A stretch of 64,000 nt of DNA from the NCBI GenBank assembly GCA_902800215.1, contig CADCDS010000006.1, positions 90,953 through 154,952 on the forward strand. The letters are read 5' to 3'. Shown here piece by piece: positions 42,715-52,600 of this stretch. This DNA is from an uncultured Bacteroidales bacterium. GTDB taxonomy: Bacteria; Bacteroidota; Bacteroidia; Bacteroidales; Paludibacteraceae. How positions within the stretch are numbered: the stretch's first letter is position 1; the number at the start of each line of letters is the position of its first letter. A program made the translations under genes and the position numbers. The notes under the pieces were generated by a model. It worked only from the letters and a program-made list of their open reading frames with translations, ran no database searches and had not been told where the DNA came from.

Positions 42715-44609
42715 ATTCCCTCCTTGTCTAATTTAAGCATATGATAAAGCTCTTTGGTAGAGCCGTGTTCTACAAACTGATCGTTCACTCCCAGACGGAT
42801 CACATGAGGCGTATAGCCGTGGTCAGCCATCCATTCCAGCACTGCACTACCCAAACCACCTGCAATCACACCATCCTCTGCCGTTACGATCGTCTTGAAT
42901 TGCTGACCCACTTCATGTAGTATCTCCTCATCCAGCGGTTTTAACCACCGCATATCGTAATGGGCAATAGATAGAGAAGAAGGTGCATTAGCCTCTAACC
43001 TTTCGCCTTTAGCCATTTCGATCGCATCAGCAACAGCGTTGCCAATAGAGCCGATACTCAGCACCGCAAAATCCGTTCCTTCCCGCAGTTTGACACCCTT
43101 TCCGTATTGTACTTTAGCCTCTAACCTTTCGCCTTTAGCCGTTCGTCCTCTCGGATAACGAATTGCTACCGGCCCTTCTAAAGTCTCCGCCAGATCCATC
43201 ATCTGCCTCAAATCCTCTGCCGTTCTCGGTGCGCAGATCTGCATGTTCGGGATCGGTCGCAAGTACGCCAGATCCAACAACCCGTGGTGTGTTGCTCCGT
43301 CGTTACCCACAATTCCCGCTCGGTCAATACAGAGCACTACATGCAGGTTCTGCAGCGCCACGTCATGCACGATATTATCGTACGCCCGTTGTAGGAACGT
43401 GGAATAGATATTGCAGTAAGGCAGCATTCCTGCCTTCGCCAAACCGGCACTGAACGTCACGGCATGTCCTTCGGCAATACCTACGTCAAACACACGATCC
43501 GGCAACTCTTTCTGCATGATACTCATGCTGCATCCACTCGGCATCGCCGGCGTGATACCCACGATCTTCTCATTCCCCTTCGCCAACTCCAGCAACTTCT
43601 CTCCGAACACTTCCTGCCATAACGGCGGAACCCGTAACCCGTCACCCGTAACCTGTAACCGCTCACCGGAGGCTACATTAAACTCTCCCGGTGCATGCCA
43701 AACCGTCTGGTCGTTCTCTGCCGGCGCATAACCCTTGCCTTTCTTAGTGATGATATGCAGCACTTTCGGACCGCGGTGGTTCTTGATCTCATTCAGGATC
43801 CGCACCAGATTGATCACATCGTGACCGTCTGTCGGACCAAAATAACGGATATTCAAACCCGTGAAGATATTGTTCGCATGCTTGCTGAACATCGCTTTGA
43901 GACTGGTATGACGACGCAAGATCCGTTGCCGCTTACGTTCGTTCATGATGTGCAGTTTCGATGCCGCTTTGTAGATCCACCAGCGCAGTTTATTATAACT
44001 CGTACTGGTCGTCAGATCCACCAAGTATTGCGTAAATCCACCCTTTAACGGATCGATCGCCATATTGTTATCGTTCAGCACGATCAGAAGGTTGTTCTTA
44101 TCCATCGAGGTGTTGTTCAATCCCTCAAAAGCCAAACCACCCGTCATCGCGCCATCACCAATGATAGCCACCACATTGCGAGTTAATTCTTCATTTTTAA
44201 TTTTTAATTTTGAATTAGCAATATCAAGGCCCAAGGCCGCAGATATGCTGTTGCTGGCGTGTCCTGCAATAAACGCATCGTATTCACTCTCCTTCGGATT
44301 CGTGAACGGACTCAAACCCTTGAACTGCCTATTCGTGTGGAAACGATCCCGTCTGCCGGTCAAAATCTTATGCGCGTAAGCCTGATGACCTACGTCCCAT
44401 ACCAACTTATCATTCGGCGTATCAAACACGTAATGTAATGCAACCGTCAACTCGATCGTACCCAATGACGAACCCAGATGTCCCGGATTCGTACTCAGCG
44501 CCTCGATGATAAACTGCCGCAACTCCGCACACACGTCCGGCAACTCCTCCAGTTTTACCTTCTTCAAATCTGCCGGCGAATCAATCTTATTTATGTACTT
44601 ATAGTCCAT
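42681..44609 (-). CDS. dxs: 1-deoxy-D-xylulose-5-phosphate synthase
   Basis: 642 aa from ATG 44609 (MDYKYINKIDSPADLKKV), consistent with the promoter 19 nt upstream. ThDP enzyme: GHLGSSLGTIELTVALHYVF, DVGHQAYAHKILTGR, IGDGAMTGGLAFEGLNN, FDVGIAEGHAVTFSAGLA, CIDRAGIVGNDGATHHG. Makes DXP from pyruvate and glyceraldehyde 3-phosphate for isoprenoids and cofactors. Four tandem arrays add residues about 130-141, 313-326, 490-499 and 532-541; all fall at loops or domain linkers. First gene of the dxs-coaE operon. Confidence 0.96.
   Translation of the reverse strand: MDYKYINKIDSPADLKKVKLEELPDVCAELRQFIIEALSTNPGHLGSSLGTIELTVALHYVFDTPNDKLVWDVGHQAYAHKILTGRRDRFHTNRQFKGLSPFTNPKESEYDAFIAGHASNSISAALGLDIANSKLKIKNEELTRNVVAIIGDGAMTGGLAFEGLNNTSMDKNNLLIVLNDNNMAIDPLKGGFTQYLVDLTTSTSYNKLRWWIYKAASKLHIMNERKRQRILRRHTSLKAMFSKHANNIFTGLNIRYFGPTDGHDVINLVRILNEIKNHRGPKVLHIITKKGKGYAPAENDQTVWHAPGEFNVASGERLQVTGDGLRVPPLWQEVFGEKLLELAKGNEKIVGITPAMPSGCSMSIMQKELPDRVFDVGIAEGHAVTFSAGLAKAGMLPYCNIYSTFLQRAYDNIVHDVALQNLHVVLCIDRAGIVGNDGATHHGLLDLAYLRPIPNMQICAPRTAEDLRQMMDLAETLEGPVAIRYPRGRTAKGERLEAKVQYGKGVKLREGTDFAVLSIGSIGNAVADAIEMAKGERLEANAPSSLSIAHYDMRWLKPLDEEILHEVGQQFKTIVTAEDGVIAGGLGSAVLEWMADHGYTPHVIRLGVNDQFVEHGSTKELYHMLKLDKEGICESLLQALEK
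42988..43015. repeat. heptamer array in dxs, core TTAGCCT (copy 1)
   Basis: Four 7-bp units encoding AKGERLEA. Differs at one base from the array at 43114-43141. Confidence 0.92.
43114..43141. repeat. heptamer array in dxs, core TTAGCCT (copy 2)
   Basis: Four 7-bp units, 27 of 28 bases identical to 42988-43015 in the same gene, 126 bp away. Confidence 0.92.
43631..43672. repeat. heptamer array in dxs, GGTTACG family (copy 2 of 4)
   Basis: Six 7-bp units (CCCGTAA on the plus strand) encoding ASGERLQVTGDGLRV in the linker between the first two domains of Dxs. Confidence 0.9.
44186..44220. repeat. heptamer array in dxs, core ATTTTTA
   Basis: Five 7-bp units encoding ANSKLKIKNEEL just before the conserved IGDGAMTGG strand. 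Confidence 0.85.
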
Positions 44610-44627
44610 ATTTCCCAATTTCGGGCG

Positions 44628-44659
44628 CAAAATTACAAAAAAAAACTGACATGTGCAAA
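44628..44659 (-). promoter_or_regulatory. Bacteroidota-type promoter for the dxs operon
   Basis: On the minus strand TTTG (44656-44659), 20 nt with CACATGTCA, TAATTTTG (44628-44635). Divergent from the DUF4160 promoter with GCAAAT/ATTTGC dyads between. Confidence 0.9.
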
Positions 44660-44693
44660 TTTATTTGCAATATTGTGAATTTTTCTCGATTTA

Positions 44694-44725
44694 TTTGCAT
44701 ATATGAAATTATTTTCGTACCTTTG
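44694..44725 (+). promoter_or_regulatory. Bacteroidota-type promoter for the DUF4160/DUF2442 pair
   Basis: TTTG (44694-44697), 20 nt with CATATATGAAA, TACCTTTG (44718-44725). Confidence 0.9.
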
Positions 44726-44751
44726 CAGGCAAAATTGAAAGGAACACGATT

Positions 44752-45054
44752 ATGCCTAAGATTTTTGAGTATTTTGGATTTGTCTTTTTCTTCTATTCGA
44801 ATGAGCACGAGCCTATCCACGTGCATGTTACGCATAAAGGGTGCCAGAGTATATTCGAGCTTATCATGGATAACGGAATTTTGACGGAGATTCGTGTTCG
44901 CGAAAAGGCAGGAGAGGAACCTTTGTCATCCAAAGACCAAAAGACAGCCGAAGAGTTCATCCGGAAATATAGCAAGAATATCATTACCAAATGGATTAAG
45001 TTCTTCGTGTTGAGACAGGCAGTTAAAAGTACAACCATTAAAACCAAATTATAA
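44752..45054 (+). CDS. DUF4160-family protein
   Basis: 100 aa. Typical start MPKIFEYFGFVFFFYSNEHEPIHVHV (short core FFFYSNEHEPIHVHV), basic C-terminus. DUF4160 genes are nearly always paired with a DUF2442 gene, as here with 2 nt spacing; the pair is thought to be toxin-antitoxin-like, without proof of activity that I can cite. The internal start at 44752 fits the leader of the promoter at 44694. Confidence 0.9.
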   Translation: MPKIFEYFGFVFFFYSNEHEPIHVHVTHKGCQSIFELIMDNGILTEIRVREKAGEEPLSSKDQKTAEEFIRKYSKNIITKWIKFFVLRQAVKSTTIKTKL

Positions 45055-45056
45055 CT

Positions 45057-45311
45057 ATGAGCAGATTGTATATTACACAAGCAAAGGATGCCGGTAACTT
45101 GTCTGTGGACCTGTTGTTCAGCGATAATACGTCACGCCGGGTAAATGTGGGTGACTTCATTCGTCGTCATCCGCATCCGCAGTATAATAAATATCTTGAC
45201 CCTCAGAAATTTCGTCGTTTTGAAATCGAAGACGGTAACATTGTTTGGGGCAAGAATTGGGATCTTATTTTCCCGATCGAGCAATTACACGCAGGCGTAA
45301 TTGCCGACTAA
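45057..45311 (+). CDS. DUF2442-family protein
   Basis: 84 aa. Core: VDLLFSDNTSRRVNVGDFI, FRRFEIEDGNIVWGKNWDLIFPIEQLHAG. Partner of the DUF4160 gene, 2 nt downstream of it. A short CGTCG/CGACG hairpin (45316-45330) follows the stop with few T, so termination is weak. Confidence 0.88.
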   Translation: MSRLYITQAKDAGNLSVDLLFSDNTSRRVNVGDFIRRHPHPQYNKYLDPQKFRRFEIEDGNIVWGKNWDLIFPIEQLHAGVIAD

Positions 45312-45391
45312 CCCTCGTCGCTTCCCGACGTTAAACAGAAGGACATATTAAAAGGCGTTTATTGATAACGTTGTTTGCGACTCATCAGAAT

Positions 45392-45581
45392 CTTCGCAAA
45401 ATTCGCAACTAGTCGTAACAGCAGCAATGAATGTCCATGTGGGTATGTTATATATCCACGCCTCGCTATAGGGTGAGGCGGGTTTAGCATATCGGGCGTG
45501 GATTTCGGTTGTTTTTCTACTAGTTGCAGGGATTGCGAAGCCCTTGATGAGCGTGAAGAGCAGACGGACTTCACGCTTTTT
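45392..45581 (+). ncRNA. candidate structured RNA upstream of DUF4062 gene
   Basis: A long-range helix pairs 45392-45399 with 45533-45540 (8 bp) and 45405-45413 with 45519-45527 (9 bp), separated by a symmetric 5/5 internal loop; all 17 pairs are Watson-Crick. Inside it, ATCCACGCC (45454-45462) pairs with GGCGTGGAT (45495-45503), competing with CGCCTC/GAGGCG (45459-45464 with 45475-45480) and with a GTGGGTAT hairpin (45439-45459). A terminator follows at 45551-45581. No known RNA family recognised. It could be a free RNA or a regulatory leader of the downstream gene. Confidence 0.55.
45551..45581 (+). terminator. intrinsic terminator ending the candidate RNA
   Basis: Stem GCGTGAAG (45551-45558) with CTTCACGC (45569-45576), 10-nt loop, then five T. 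It lies 28 nt upstream of the DUF4062 start, so reading into that gene needs read-through, antitermination or a weak promoter in between. Confidence 0.85.
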
Positions 45582-45608
45582 ATGTGTATGTTATTAACTA
45601 AAAGCAAT

Positions 45609-46652
45609 ATGCCTATGAAGAAGATGTATCGCGTCTTTGTTAGTTCCACCTACGAAGACTTAAAAGAAGAAAGAATCGCAGTAATGCGAACACTTGTATC
45701 TATGGGGTGTTTGCCTGTTGGTATGGAGCTCAGTCCTGCTTCAAACAATACGCAGCAAGCAGAGATTCAAAATCTCATTACTACATGTGATTATTATGTG
45801 CTAGTGATGGCAGGAAGATATGGTTCAATTATTCCTGATGGCACCATTAGTTATACAGAATGGGAATATGAGTTGGCAAAGCACGCAGGTATTCCTATTT
45901 TAGCCTTTCTTCATGAGGATATTAATAAATTACCTCATGGCAAAGTAGATACTAAACAAAAACAATTACAGAAATTTCGCAAAAAGGTGGATGCTGAACG
46001 ATATAGAAAGACATGGGGAAACAAAGATGAACTAGCTAAAGAAGTAATGAATAGTTTACATCTTTGCTTTAAAAATTCACCAGCTTCCGGATATGCATAT
46101 GGTAATGATTTGGAAACGTCCGTGATATTGACTAACAATTTTGATTTCAGAGAAGTATCTGACAAAATGATGGCAGCCGAAGAGACCTATGTTTTTGCTT
46201 TGGGGTGTACAGTGACGATGCCGCTTTTGAAAGATCGTACAACTAATTTGAGTCAAGAAAAACAACCTAAATTTAAATTCTTATTAATGCAACCTGACGG
46301 CGATGCTGTTAAGCTGGCAGCAATGCGCGCAAACGTAGAAATTGAAGACATGGTAAACACCTACAAAGTCAACATGAAAAAAGTAATGTCTATTCCTAAT
46401 TCTGAATGCAGAACGATGGATTATCTTCCTCCTTATAACATGTTCATCTTTAATCCGAATAATGAGGATTCAGAAATGATTGTTCATGTAGCAGGATGGA
46501 ATACGCCGTCTGAGAATTCTCGTCCAGCTTTGAGAATTCATAAAAAAGAGCATAAAGCATGGTTTGGTTACTTCTTGGACCAGTTCAACAAAATGTGGAA
46601 GTTTGCAGAAGAAAAGAATGGTGAGAAAGAAAATGATAACACAAATAATTAA
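45609..46652 (+). CDS. DUF4062-domain protein with C-terminal sensor-like domain
   Basis: 347 aa from ATG 45609 (MPMKKMYRVFVSSTYEDL; ATG 45615 is an alternative). Residues 5-150 are DUF4062: YRVFVSSTYEDLKEERIAV, GMELSPASNN, DYYVLVMAGRYGSI, SYTEWEYELAKHAGIPILAFLH. DUF4062 is common at the N-terminus of STAND-type and other defence-linked proteins. The C-terminal part (MMAAEETYVFALGCTVTMPLL..., FKFLLMQPDGDAVKLAAMRA) resembles PLD-like/ligand-sensing domains that report nucleotide or lipid signals. No NTPase core. Codon use is AT-rich. It is preceded by the structured RNA and followed 8 nt later by a giant surface protein. Confidence 0.8.
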   Translation: MPMKKMYRVFVSSTYEDLKEERIAVMRTLVSMGCLPVGMELSPASNNTQQAEIQNLITTCDYYVLVMAGRYGSIIPDGTISYTEWEYELAKHAGIPILAFLHEDINKLPHGKVDTKQKQLQKFRKKVDAERYRKTWGNKDELAKEVMNSLHLCFKNSPASGYAYGNDLETSVILTNNFDFREVSDKMMAAEETYVFALGCTVTMPLLKDRTTNLSQEKQPKFKFLLMQPDGDAVKLAAMRANVEIEDMVNTYKVNMKKVMSIPNSECRTMDYLPPYNMFIFNPNNEDSEMIVHVAGWNTPSENSRPALRIHKKEHKAWFGYFLDQFNKMWKFAEEKNGEKENDNTNN

Positions 46653-46660
46653 ATAGTAAT

Positions 46661-49600
46661 ATGAAACGAGTATTTTTATTTTTAGCGATGACTCTCACAA
46701 GTCTCGCAATGACGGTAACCGCACAAAGCGCTACGATAGCAAGCGGTACGTGTGGTGACAATCTGACATGGGAGTTAACGAACGATGGTGTGTTGACTAT
46801 TAGTGGAACGGGTGCAATGACGGAGTTTTCTTCACGTGCCCCATGGTACAATTATATGGATCAAATAACAACCGTCATAATTGGAAGCGATGTTACGAGT
46901 ATTGGTGCTAATGCCTTTGCAGGCACTTATAGTTTAATGTCCGTCTATAACCACTCTTCTATGTTTTTTACGCTTGGAGAGAGAACTTATTCGCACATAG
47001 CATTATACGCGGATGTGGTAATTAATTATCAATATAATAATGTTCAATCCAACAATGCTCCGGCAAACAAGAATATGATTTATGATATAGACGGAGATGG
47101 CACAATGGAGTTTGTCGGATACAAGGAAGTTCGCAATAACTATCAGGCCGTAGTGAACTATGGTGTCTATCCTTATTCCATATATGGTGCAATAGCGAAC
47201 GAACCTTTGGCCTCAATGGATTTGCTACAATCTTCTACAACAAGAACTATTTATTGTCTAAATAGTAATAATGATGATACATTAGATTTAGGATTCAACT
47301 GGCAACAAGAAACTACAATAGAGCATAATCTGGGGTATAATCTCTTAGAATCCACCACTATAGGCTATACGAATCAGGAACTATTTTATAAAAGCAATGT
47401 AGATAATAATGAATATTTCACTTATAGTTTCTTTTCACTTGATGCTAACTTAGACGGCCTAATCGATTTTTATAGCAGAGAAGGAGGTAACAAAGCGGCT
47501 ACGCACTACTTTTATTTACGTCAAGCCGATAGCAGTTATCTCAAAACTAAATTGAAAATATTGACTGATACGGCGGAAATCGATAGCGCCATCTACAAGC
47601 AGTGGGGGAATAGTACTATGTATAGTGAACCCATGTCTTGGACAACTATGCCTTCCGTAAGCGATGGCTGGATACATCGTGCACCCAAACGAAATAATAA
47701 AAGTGATGAACCGCTTCAACCTCTAATGGCAAAACGGGTCATATCGGCAACAGACTTGTCTGAAAAAGACTTTAATTCAATAGACCAGGCAATTGATTTA
47801 GATAGAAACGGATTGATTGATTTAATGTCTAGTACAACAGGTGCTATCCTTTACAATTTAGGCAACAATCAATTCTTGATGGGACAATTCCCTGGACGAG
47901 TAACTGTTAAAGATCTGAATGCCGATGGTATAATGGATTACATTATTTATGATGCTACCAATAAAATTGTTACGTTGCAGATATATACAGGCAATGGACT
48001 CTTCAAAACTCAAACATTGATGCGAAACCAAGCCATAACCAATGTTTGGTGCTATGATTTTGATAAAGATGGGGATGTGGACATTTTACTGCCGTTTGAC
48101 TATACCACATCATCTGGATATGCGTACTTGGTGTTTTTCCGAAATGATGGAAACAACACCTTCAAGAAGGTAGAAAATGCATTTGATGATCCTTTGCACA
48201 AATTCTCGTTTATAGATTGCAAAGATGTAGATAATGATGGCCATTATGAAATCATCGCAAAAGAAGATTCCTCATTATATGCCATATATTATACGAACAG
48301 ATTCAAAGTGTCTGCCGGAACGCCATTTGTGACTAACGGTACAGGGCAATTCTATCTTTCCGGCGATTTCAACAATGATGGATCGGTTGATTATTGGTAT
48401 CTGGATTCCATTAATCGAAATACAAAAAAATATATCCTGTCTCACCATACACCTTCTACTCCCAACACAGCGCCTGCTAAGATGAGCCAGCCGCGCATTC
48501 TAATGGATACGGAGCGTAAAATGATCAATGTACTATGGGATCGGGGCAGCGATGCTGAAAGTTCTGCCTTGGATTTGGAATACGCTATCCGTATCGGTTC
48601 TACTTCCGGAGCAGGCGATATGTGGTATGCAGCGTCCGGAGCAGATGGAAAACAACGCAGTTTGGCTGGTGGCAATGTGGGAACATGGCTCAATCAATGG
48701 GTGAACGTGTCAGGATGGGAAGAAGGCGATTATTATATCTCCGTGCAAGCCATTGACCCAAACGGATTAGGTGGAGCATGGAGCGATGAGGTAGTATACC
48801 ATCATTCGTTACTTTCGGCAGATTTCGTGATAAATCTACACGAAATGAGTACAGCCGATACGCTCATCGTACAATTCTCAGGCATAGAAAATGACACCTA
48901 CACCTATGAATGGAACTTTGGTGATAGTGCGATAATATTGTCTCAAGCCGGACAGAAATATGCTATCTCTTATTATACACCGGGTGAAAAAACGATTAGC
49001 CTAAAGGTTTTAGCACCTGATGGTACTGCATCTTCAATAGAAACACGGGATATTACAGTATGGCCACTGCGTTTTGAGGATCGTAGCAATCAGCCGCAAC
49101 TTTGCTATTTTGATATGGATATGGATGGCGTATTGGATGGTATAGGAGGTAATGGAAAATATAATTACAATGGACACTATTTCGCAGAGAGTAATGGCTT
49201 TTTTAGGGGAAAAGGTGATGGCTCTTTTATTAAATTAGCCAAAACATATAATGCAGACTTTAGTAACATACAGACTAGTTCGCTCTATTTTATTCCTAAA
49301 ATGGTCTTCCGCGATTACAATATGGATGGTTTTCCTGATGCACTGATTGAAACGAATAAAGGTAATCTATTTATCAATCAGGAAGATTACGATATGGACA
49401 TCTATCAGAAAACGTTTTATGGATTGCCGTCTGGCTACTTGAGTTATTATATCTATTCGGATATAAATAACGATGGAAGTTTGGACGTTATAAAACAAGC
49501 AGTAATTAACAATAATGAGACACTTATACGTACTCAGAGGTTAGATGACTTATATTTGTTTACTTCACCGAACTCTTATACTACGCATCCGAACTTTGGG

Positions 49601-52600
49601 TGGTCTATTCAAAAACGTCCGGGATATTACTATCGCAATCAATGTTACTTCTGGGGGGATTTCAATAATGATGGTTTAGACGATGCTATTAGTCTACTCT
49701 ATGATTGGGATATAGACAGAAAAGAATTCATCATCAATTTGCAGCAAATAGATGGCACATTTAAAGAATTAACTGGAGTTAGTTTTAATTGTAACAATGA
49801 ATTTCTTGGTGTAGCAGACTTAAATAATGACGGTTGGCTGGATGTTTTGCAAAAGAAAAATAACTACACTATTGTGTGCCATTTGGGAGATGAAAATCTT
49901 TCCTTCACTCAAACAAAGGAAATATGTCTTCCGTCCCTTGTGCAGATGTCCACTACTAATAATATAGATTTTCGTGATTTGGATAATAATGGTTATGTAG
50001 ATTTAATCATTAATGGAAAATTATTTGTATACATGTATCCTGACGTAGAATATAAGACACAAGTATTCCCGATATATGAAGCATTTACTGGGAACTATTA
50101 TCAATCTCGGTATGTGTTTTATGCATATCCCTTTGCTGATTTTGATGGCGATGGTGTGCCGGATAGTCAAGATTATGCGATGCATAGCCGAATTACCAAT
50201 CAAGCGCCGGCTGTACCACAGAATATACGTGCCATACAAATAGATGGTGGCATATTGTTACAATGGGATGCAGCGATGGATAAAGAAACACCGGCAGCGC
50301 AAATGCGTTATAATATTTCCGTTAAAAAGAAAGGTATGTCAGTTGGACAAGACAGTGCATTTATCATCTCTCCGATGAACGGTTTATATAACGAATCTGT
50401 CATCGTACCGGACTATCCGTATCGTCGGGGTACACAGATGCTGATTCCGATTAATAACTTTGTGGTCGGGCAGCAGTACGAGTTCCAGATTCAGGCTATT
50501 GATGCATGGAATGCGCATAGCGATATGTCTTCGGCATATACCTTCAAGGTAGAACAGCAAGTCAATCTCAACATGCCCCAAGAAGCATGTACGGATGCAG
50601 AGGTACAAGTGCAGTATCTTGGTACGGAAAGCGGATCTCTGCAATGGAACACGAGCGGTGCTACCATGGTTGCACGCCAAGGCAATTCCTGTACCTTACG
50701 TTGGAGCACACCTGGAGTGAAGAATGTATCCGTTACCGTCAATGGGTTGACTGCTACACGCGCCATCCGTATCAAGCAGAGTGCAGATCTTTCCTTCTCT
50801 TTCCCAAGTGCAGTGCTGGCAGGCGCATGGATAGATTTCACACTGCCGGAGATTTGTATGGATCCGTCTGTCAAAGTACAAGTAATAACTTCGGACAATG
50901 TGATGGATAAAGAGAGTTATATCGTTGATGGCACACGGATTACAACAGGCAAGATTATGCGTGAAGCCAATAGCCTACGTGCTAAAGTGCGCTTTGAGAA
51001 AGGTACTACAGATCAACCCGGGTACATTGAATTGATGATAAACGATTCTTGCTGTGGGGCAATCAGTTATCGAGCGACAACTCAAGTGATTGGTTCTGCC
51101 CCGGATCCCGCTATCGCTATAGTTACTGTGGATGCGGTTACAGGTAAGAACAAAATTATATGGGATGCACCCTCTGATCTGCCCGATTATGTGGATCGTA
51201 TTTATGTTTACAAGGAAGAAGGCTCTACCAATAATTGGGTGCGTCAATGTGAAATACCGGTTTCTGCCGGAGCTTGGATTGATCTGGCTTCGGATCCTGC
51301 CGTGCGTAAATACCGCTATTGCATGGCATATGGAACGAACTTCGGTGCGGAAAGTAACAAAAGTGCCGTTCATAGCAGTACACACCTGCAAATGAATGTC
51401 GGATTGCAGGGATCCGTAAACCTGATTTGGACAAAATATGAAGGAGGAACGGTTGACCAGTATCGTATTCTGCGTGGCTCAACGCCGGACAACATGAGCG
51501 TGATTGCTACGGTGCCGGGAACGGAAAACACCTACACCGACCTGAACGCACCTGAGAATGCTTATTATGCGCTGGAATATGACAACCTCTATTTTGAGAA
51601 ATGGATCTGGATGTCTCTGTACGGTGCGCCTGAACGTATGCCGGCTGCTACAATGGCGGTAACACGGAATGGACAATCCAATATCATGGCATCGGCGAAC
51701 AAGAACGAAGTAACCTTTGCCGCAAGTATCAATATACGTGCCATGGAACAAAATGTAGAATTGAATGCCAACCAGATTACGTTGCATCTCTATGCAGAAA
51801 TCATGCCGGCAACTGCAACCATCAGACAGGCTTCGTGGAGAATTGTCAGCGGCAACAATCTAGCCACTATAGATGACAATGGATTGTTAGTAGCCAATAC
51901 AGAGGGTCTGAACGGAACGGTTTGCGTTCGTGCTACGGCTTTGGATGGTTCCGGTGTTTATGCTGAACGGTGGATTGCGGTTACTGGTATGACGCAGAAT
52001 ATTCCTGTCCAATCCATAACGCTCAATAGCATATCAGGGGACACTGTATTTAACCAAAGTAATACTCAGATAACAGTAGAAGCGGTCGTGCTCCCTGTAG
52101 ATGCTACCAATACGGATCTTGCATGGTCAATCGTCAATGGAGCGGATAAAGTAACGATTACCCCCAATGGCACGCAATGTACGGTTACTATGAAAGCGGA
52201 TGCAGAAAACGGAGATGTGCTTCTGGCTGCTACCGCGCAAGATGGTTCCGAGGTATTCGGGTCCCTGCAGTTGTCCGTCAATAAAACGGCAGAACCTACG
52301 CTTTATACCATTTGTTTCTATAACATCGACACTCTTTTGTTGTCAATACAAGTACCGGAAGGAGAAATGCCGATATACACAGGTCCCGTTCCGACAAGGG
52401 AACCGGCTGAACATTCCTATTACGTTTTCACGGATTGGTACAGGTTCGTTTCGGATAATTTCGTATATGGCATTCAGCCTGCCACCGCCGATGAATGGTA
52501 TTACGCAGAATTTGCCGAATACTTGAATGAATACACCGTTACATTCGTTGATTGGGATGGTAGTACAATAGACATTCAATATGTCCCATATGGATGGGCG

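Noticed and set aside
45392-45581. Retron msr-msd RNA
   Set aside because: Inverted repeats and an adjacent effector-like gene are suggestive, but no reverse transcriptase is encoded nearby.
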